Shown here in pieces: positions 60,101 through 64,000 of a stretch of DNA of 64,000 nt. Source of the stretch: Tetranychus cinnabarinus (lineage: Eukaryota; Arthropoda; Arachnida; Trombidiformes; Tetranychidae). The notes under the pieces were generated by a model, which did not search any database, was not told where the DNA came from, and saw only the letters and a list, made by a program, of their open reading frames with translations. Numbering within the stretch: position 1 is the stretch's first letter; every line of letters begins with the position of its first letter. The DNA lies in NCBI GenBank assembly GCA_022266195.1, contig WHVY01000007.1, positions 3,100,001-3,164,000 of the forward strand, read 5' to 3'. The translations under genes were made by a program, and so were the position numbers.

Positions 60101-63100
60101 ACTTGGGAAGTTATTGGATTAATAAACAGTTAATGGTGAAATGATTCAGTAATTGGCTTTTTTTGAAATAATTTTGATTTTTCTCTTCTTCTTGATATTT
60201 GTGTGTTATAAGTTATAAGTTATAACAGATGAAAAATGATTAAATCATGAATGAGGTGAAATTTTTACTCTGCCAATTAAAAAATTGTAATCGGATAAAT
60301 GTTGTAAACTACTTTACATTGATAAAGAATCACGTTGACTTCAGGTTATTGATTAGCTTGGTTAATCAGTAATATTGACAGGATACAAAAAGGTAGGGTT
60401 TAATTAACATGTATTATAAGTTAACTGATTAACTCAATGCGTCCATTCAATTAATTAGTAAACATGAAAATACGGAAGCAAAGTATGAAAGTTAACAAGT
60501 CAACAATACAGAGATAAATAGTAAAAAATGACAAAGTTTACCTGATCCAAATTGGCTGACATTTAAACATGTCATCGAATCAAATTCAACAGTAAAATGA
60601 ACTTTTAACTTGACAACTTAAAATAATTTTGGTTCAACTTAGCAGAGAAAGTAATTGCAGTGAATAAGAGTAAATTTATCAATATCTAAATCAACTGAAT
60701 CTCATGTCTATTGTTAAACGTATTGATGTGAAATATTGAGAATTGAATAGTTGAACAAATTGGTAAATAATATTGAATCTTGAATAAAATTAAGCTGTTA
60801 ACAGGTCAAGGGTTTGTGAAAGTTGATATTAATACAATTAACTGTCTTAAGAAGGAATGATGATTATGATGTTTCTGATGGCATCTTTTGCATATCATCT
60901 AATTGGGTGTATTAAACTAATCAACAAATGTAATTAACCTTTCCATTTCAACTACCAGTGATGATTGTAACAATTGAGTGATCATTAAAGATGATATCAA
61001 AATGATAATGAAAATGGTGGGCTGGTTGGGGTCATTGCATGTTAATTGTTGGCTATACTTAAAAGGAATCATCCAATTTGTTCTGATGATCAACATGACT
61101 GTACTGGTAATTGTTTATGAAAACAATTTGCATCATTTGTTGTCTAAATTTTTGCATAACAATGAAATCATTCAAATTATGTTTCAATCCATATTGTGTT
61201 TAATTGAATCAAATAGTCAATTAACTCTGGAAGTTGTTAAATCGTTCAAACAGATAATGTTTCACTCAATATTTGAAAGTGAAATCTGGTTCAGGTTAAA
61301 GCGATTGACACTTAGTTAATCAATTCACATAACTAATTGTAACTTAGATCAGACTGATTTCAAGTTCAGTTAATAGCTTTTGAATCAATTAGTTTGAAAA
61401 TATTAATCGATAAAAAGAGTTGAAATAATTTCTTGTAAGTTGATTAATTGACAAAATTGAGAGGAAAACAAATCAAGATTATTAATTAAAAGTAATTTGG
61501 AAGGGAAAGAAGCAAAATGATTATCAAATGATTACTAATTAACACAGTAAATAGCGTTTTTTGTTGGTGTGTTGTTGTGTGCTTGTTGAGCCAATTGTCA
61601 GTAATGTTATTCAAACATTATGATTGTCAAGATATACAGTTTAACCTAACGATTACAACTGGTTTTGAATGTTACCAGTAAATTTGGTGTAGGTTTGATC
61701 GTCAATGGTTTAACTGATTTGTTCAATTATTTCCGAAATGTTAGACTAATTCAATCAATATTAACTCACTTTTCATCGAAAGGTAATTGGTCTTGTGAAT
61801 GCAAAGCAAGACCAGCGAAAAACAAAATTGACACCAAACTATCAACAAAATTGTCGACAACAAATGATATTGTGATCATTATAAAACCTAATCGTGTTCA
61901 GGTTAACCAATTTATAACCATTTTTCCTAATTGCATGGCTTAAACTATATTTTGTCAATCAAAATGCTGAGCAACCATCAACAATCTGTCCAACAATTTA
62001 CAATGAAACGTATTTTCAGCATTTCATGTTTCAATCAATAAACAATCTCCATCTGAAGAGACCAATCGAGCCAATTTACCTAATAAGATGAATGAATGCA
62101 AAAATGCTAGAAAAGCTCAAAAATGAATTTCAATGAATTGATTTCCAAAAATAGGATGAAAGCAAAATCGATATTGAATTTGATTAGAATAAGCTTTTAG
62201 ATTGAAACTAATTTCTGCTAATTGTTTCGACTAATCATCTTTTAATAGTTTGTTGCAAATCTAATGTTTTGTTTCTCAACTTGACATCCAATTATCATAA
62301 TCGTGAATTCAGTTTCAATGAAAGAACTGTTGACCAAGAATTTGAATAATAATTTGCATTAATCTTTAAATATCGTTTCCTAAACCACAAAAGATGAGCA
62401 TCGCGAGTGAAATCACTATTCAGTTGGATGGTGAAACAACATGATAAATTGTTATCACTTCCTGATGATAATACGGACAAAAATATTGAAACAAGTTTCA
62501 TATTTAACTTGCTATTTGGTTAGAAAGTTTCACTTATTGAAGGAATCATTAAAAACAGTTAATCATGTCTGAATATTGTGTGAACCTTGTTGTTGCTATT
62601 GTTTTTTACATCATCTAATTAACTGTTTACCACCCACTTTGTGGTTGTCATAGTTTTTGAAATGCAAATTTAAATCACCTAAATTTAAATTGTTTAACAA
62701 ACAATTATTAAATCAATACTGTTGGTTACAATTTGTTTCAAATCTCACGTTTACTGTTTTGTCTTGTTTTCAGTGAAAGTTAATAGTTTAAATAATCACA
62801 TTTGTTTACCTTTAGGTAATCAAAAAGTGGCGAAACAAACATTTTAAATTGTTAGCCGGAAACAAATTGTTAATCATTTTAACCTGTTTCCCTATCATCA
62901 TCATAATAATCATTGTAACCATCATTTGTCTTTTCCCGATCAATCTATTAATAAAGGTTATTCGGTTAATTGTTTCAATTGTTTCTTTTGGCTTCTAATT
63001 GTTATGGTAATATATTGATCACTTTGATGACAATATCTTTCATCGGTCAAAGTGATTAAAGGTAAAAATTGATTTCTCCTGGTTTCAAGGGTTTAACCAT

Positions 63101-64000
63101 TTTTGAGTGATTCAGTTGGAATCAAATTCTGGTTTTTATTGGTTCACTTCAAAAGGTTTTATCAATTCAATGTAATTTACCTTTTTGAATTGAATGATTT
63201 GTTATGATTACGATTGATGATGATAGTTGGAGTTGATTAGTGTAAGAGGCTTAACCAAACAAATACAATAAACTAATTTGTTGAGCTTTTTTAACCCATT
63301 GTAAGAGTTATCCTTGAACCAGATTTTTTTCTGGTTACCTTCTTTAACTTCAAATTATAATAATTAACTAAATTGACAATCATCTTGCCAGGTTTATTGT
63401 GATTTTCAGGATAATTGAGCTTCCATTATATTGTCATATTACAGTCGAAAAGTTTATTTTAATTTCAATTTTGAAGCAAGAATTACAATTTACAATTTCT
63501 TGGGAGAATCTAAGATCTAATCAAAACAATCTCAACAAATTAGAGCTATAATGATAATCATGTAATACAATTATCATGGTGGTAGTAATGATGCAAATGG
63601 TGAGAGAGGAAATATTGTTAAATCTCACCTTTTCATCATTCATTTTATAATAACAATTTGATTAGAATCAAAAGCTAATCTGATCATCATTTGAATCTGC
63701 TACTTAATTAAGATTTGACAGGTTAAACAAACTATAGTTAACTGATCCAACTGATTTGAATTTTGGCACAGCAATCAAAATGCAAGTGAAGAAAGGATTG
63801 TCTGCTTCCAACAATTGATTGTTTTTTTCAATTAAATTGTTGTCAATAATTTTTCTTCAACAGTTGGTTTTAATGACCAGAATGACCAGAAAAAGGAGGA
63901 TTCAAATGTCAACACTGGCCAGGATTTGAATGAAACCTTTATTGTAAACTAAATAACAGCTTTTACCTTAACTTAATTTTGGTCAATTTACTGCTTCACA
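57167..64000. other. non-coding region, right end of window
   Basis: AT-rich DNA dense in short taattgatt/ttaacc-type words. Two open stretches (60978-61319 and 61665-61943, +) lack splice logic or any recognised family. It is probably promoter, intron or intergenic DNA. No tRNA, repeat array or element end was found. Confidence 0.5.

Noticed and set aside
60978..61319. 113-codon open frame
   Set aside because: Composition is that of AT-rich non-coding DNA, with no family match, partner exon or good start context.
61665..61943. 92-codon open frame
   Set aside because: No recognisable domain and not supported by splice sites.
1..64000. tRNA, rRNA or CRISPR array
   Set aside because: No cloverleaf signatures, rRNA-like blocks or regularly spaced repeats were seen by eye; a tRNAscan run would settle the tRNA question.

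Overview
The window is eukaryotic nuclear DNA, AT-rich, with protein genes split by canonical GT-AG introns. Gene content (a GPAT3/4 acyltransferase, PX-PH phospholipase D, SPOP, exportin-5 and an M13 neprilysin) is metazoan. A short internal (TTAGG)n tract, the arthropod telomere unit, and the neprilysin type suggest an arthropod. The low GC content and mix of intronless and intron-rich genes would fit an acariform mite, but that last step is inference.

Layout: 1-6030 (+) holds the last three exons of a GPAT3/4-type glycerol-3-phosphate acyltransferase; its 5.5 kb intron carries a near-perfect 145-bp-arm hairpin. 10423-15355 (-) is a complete five-exon phospholipase D of about 1100 residues. 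15.4-20.6 kb is non-coding apart from one candidate MITE. 20673-21965 (+) is a four-exon Myb/SANT-like DNA-binding protein whose last codons and 3' flank come from a duplicated fragment of the SPOP 5' end. That fragment is split by a 285-bp element with an 8-bp target duplication, and is followed by a decayed exportin-5 copy (22.6-24.75 kb, -). A second hAT-like MITE containing TTAGG repeats lies at 25.1-25.4 kb. 28952-29514 (+) is a small two-exon membrane protein of unknown function. 34046-35173 (-) is an intronless SPOP.

35.7-44.7 kb holds two intact, intronless exportin-5 genes arranged head to head (XPO5a on -, XPO5b on +). Between them is a truncated, inverted copy of three neprilysin exons. 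The parent neprilysin gene (46094-53179, -, 16 coding exons) follows, with an alternative first coding exon about 4 kb upstream at 57126-57166. From 57.2 kb to the end I see no convincing gene.

The striking theme is recent local rearrangement: three exportin-5 copies, SPOP fragment duplication, a 0.9-kb inverted repeat bracketing XPO5b, and patchy near-identity between the exportin copies that looks like gene conversion. Exportin-5 is the nuclear export receptor for pre-miRNA and other double-stranded RNAs, so extra copies could bear on small-RNA biology; that is an inference, not shown by the sequence.
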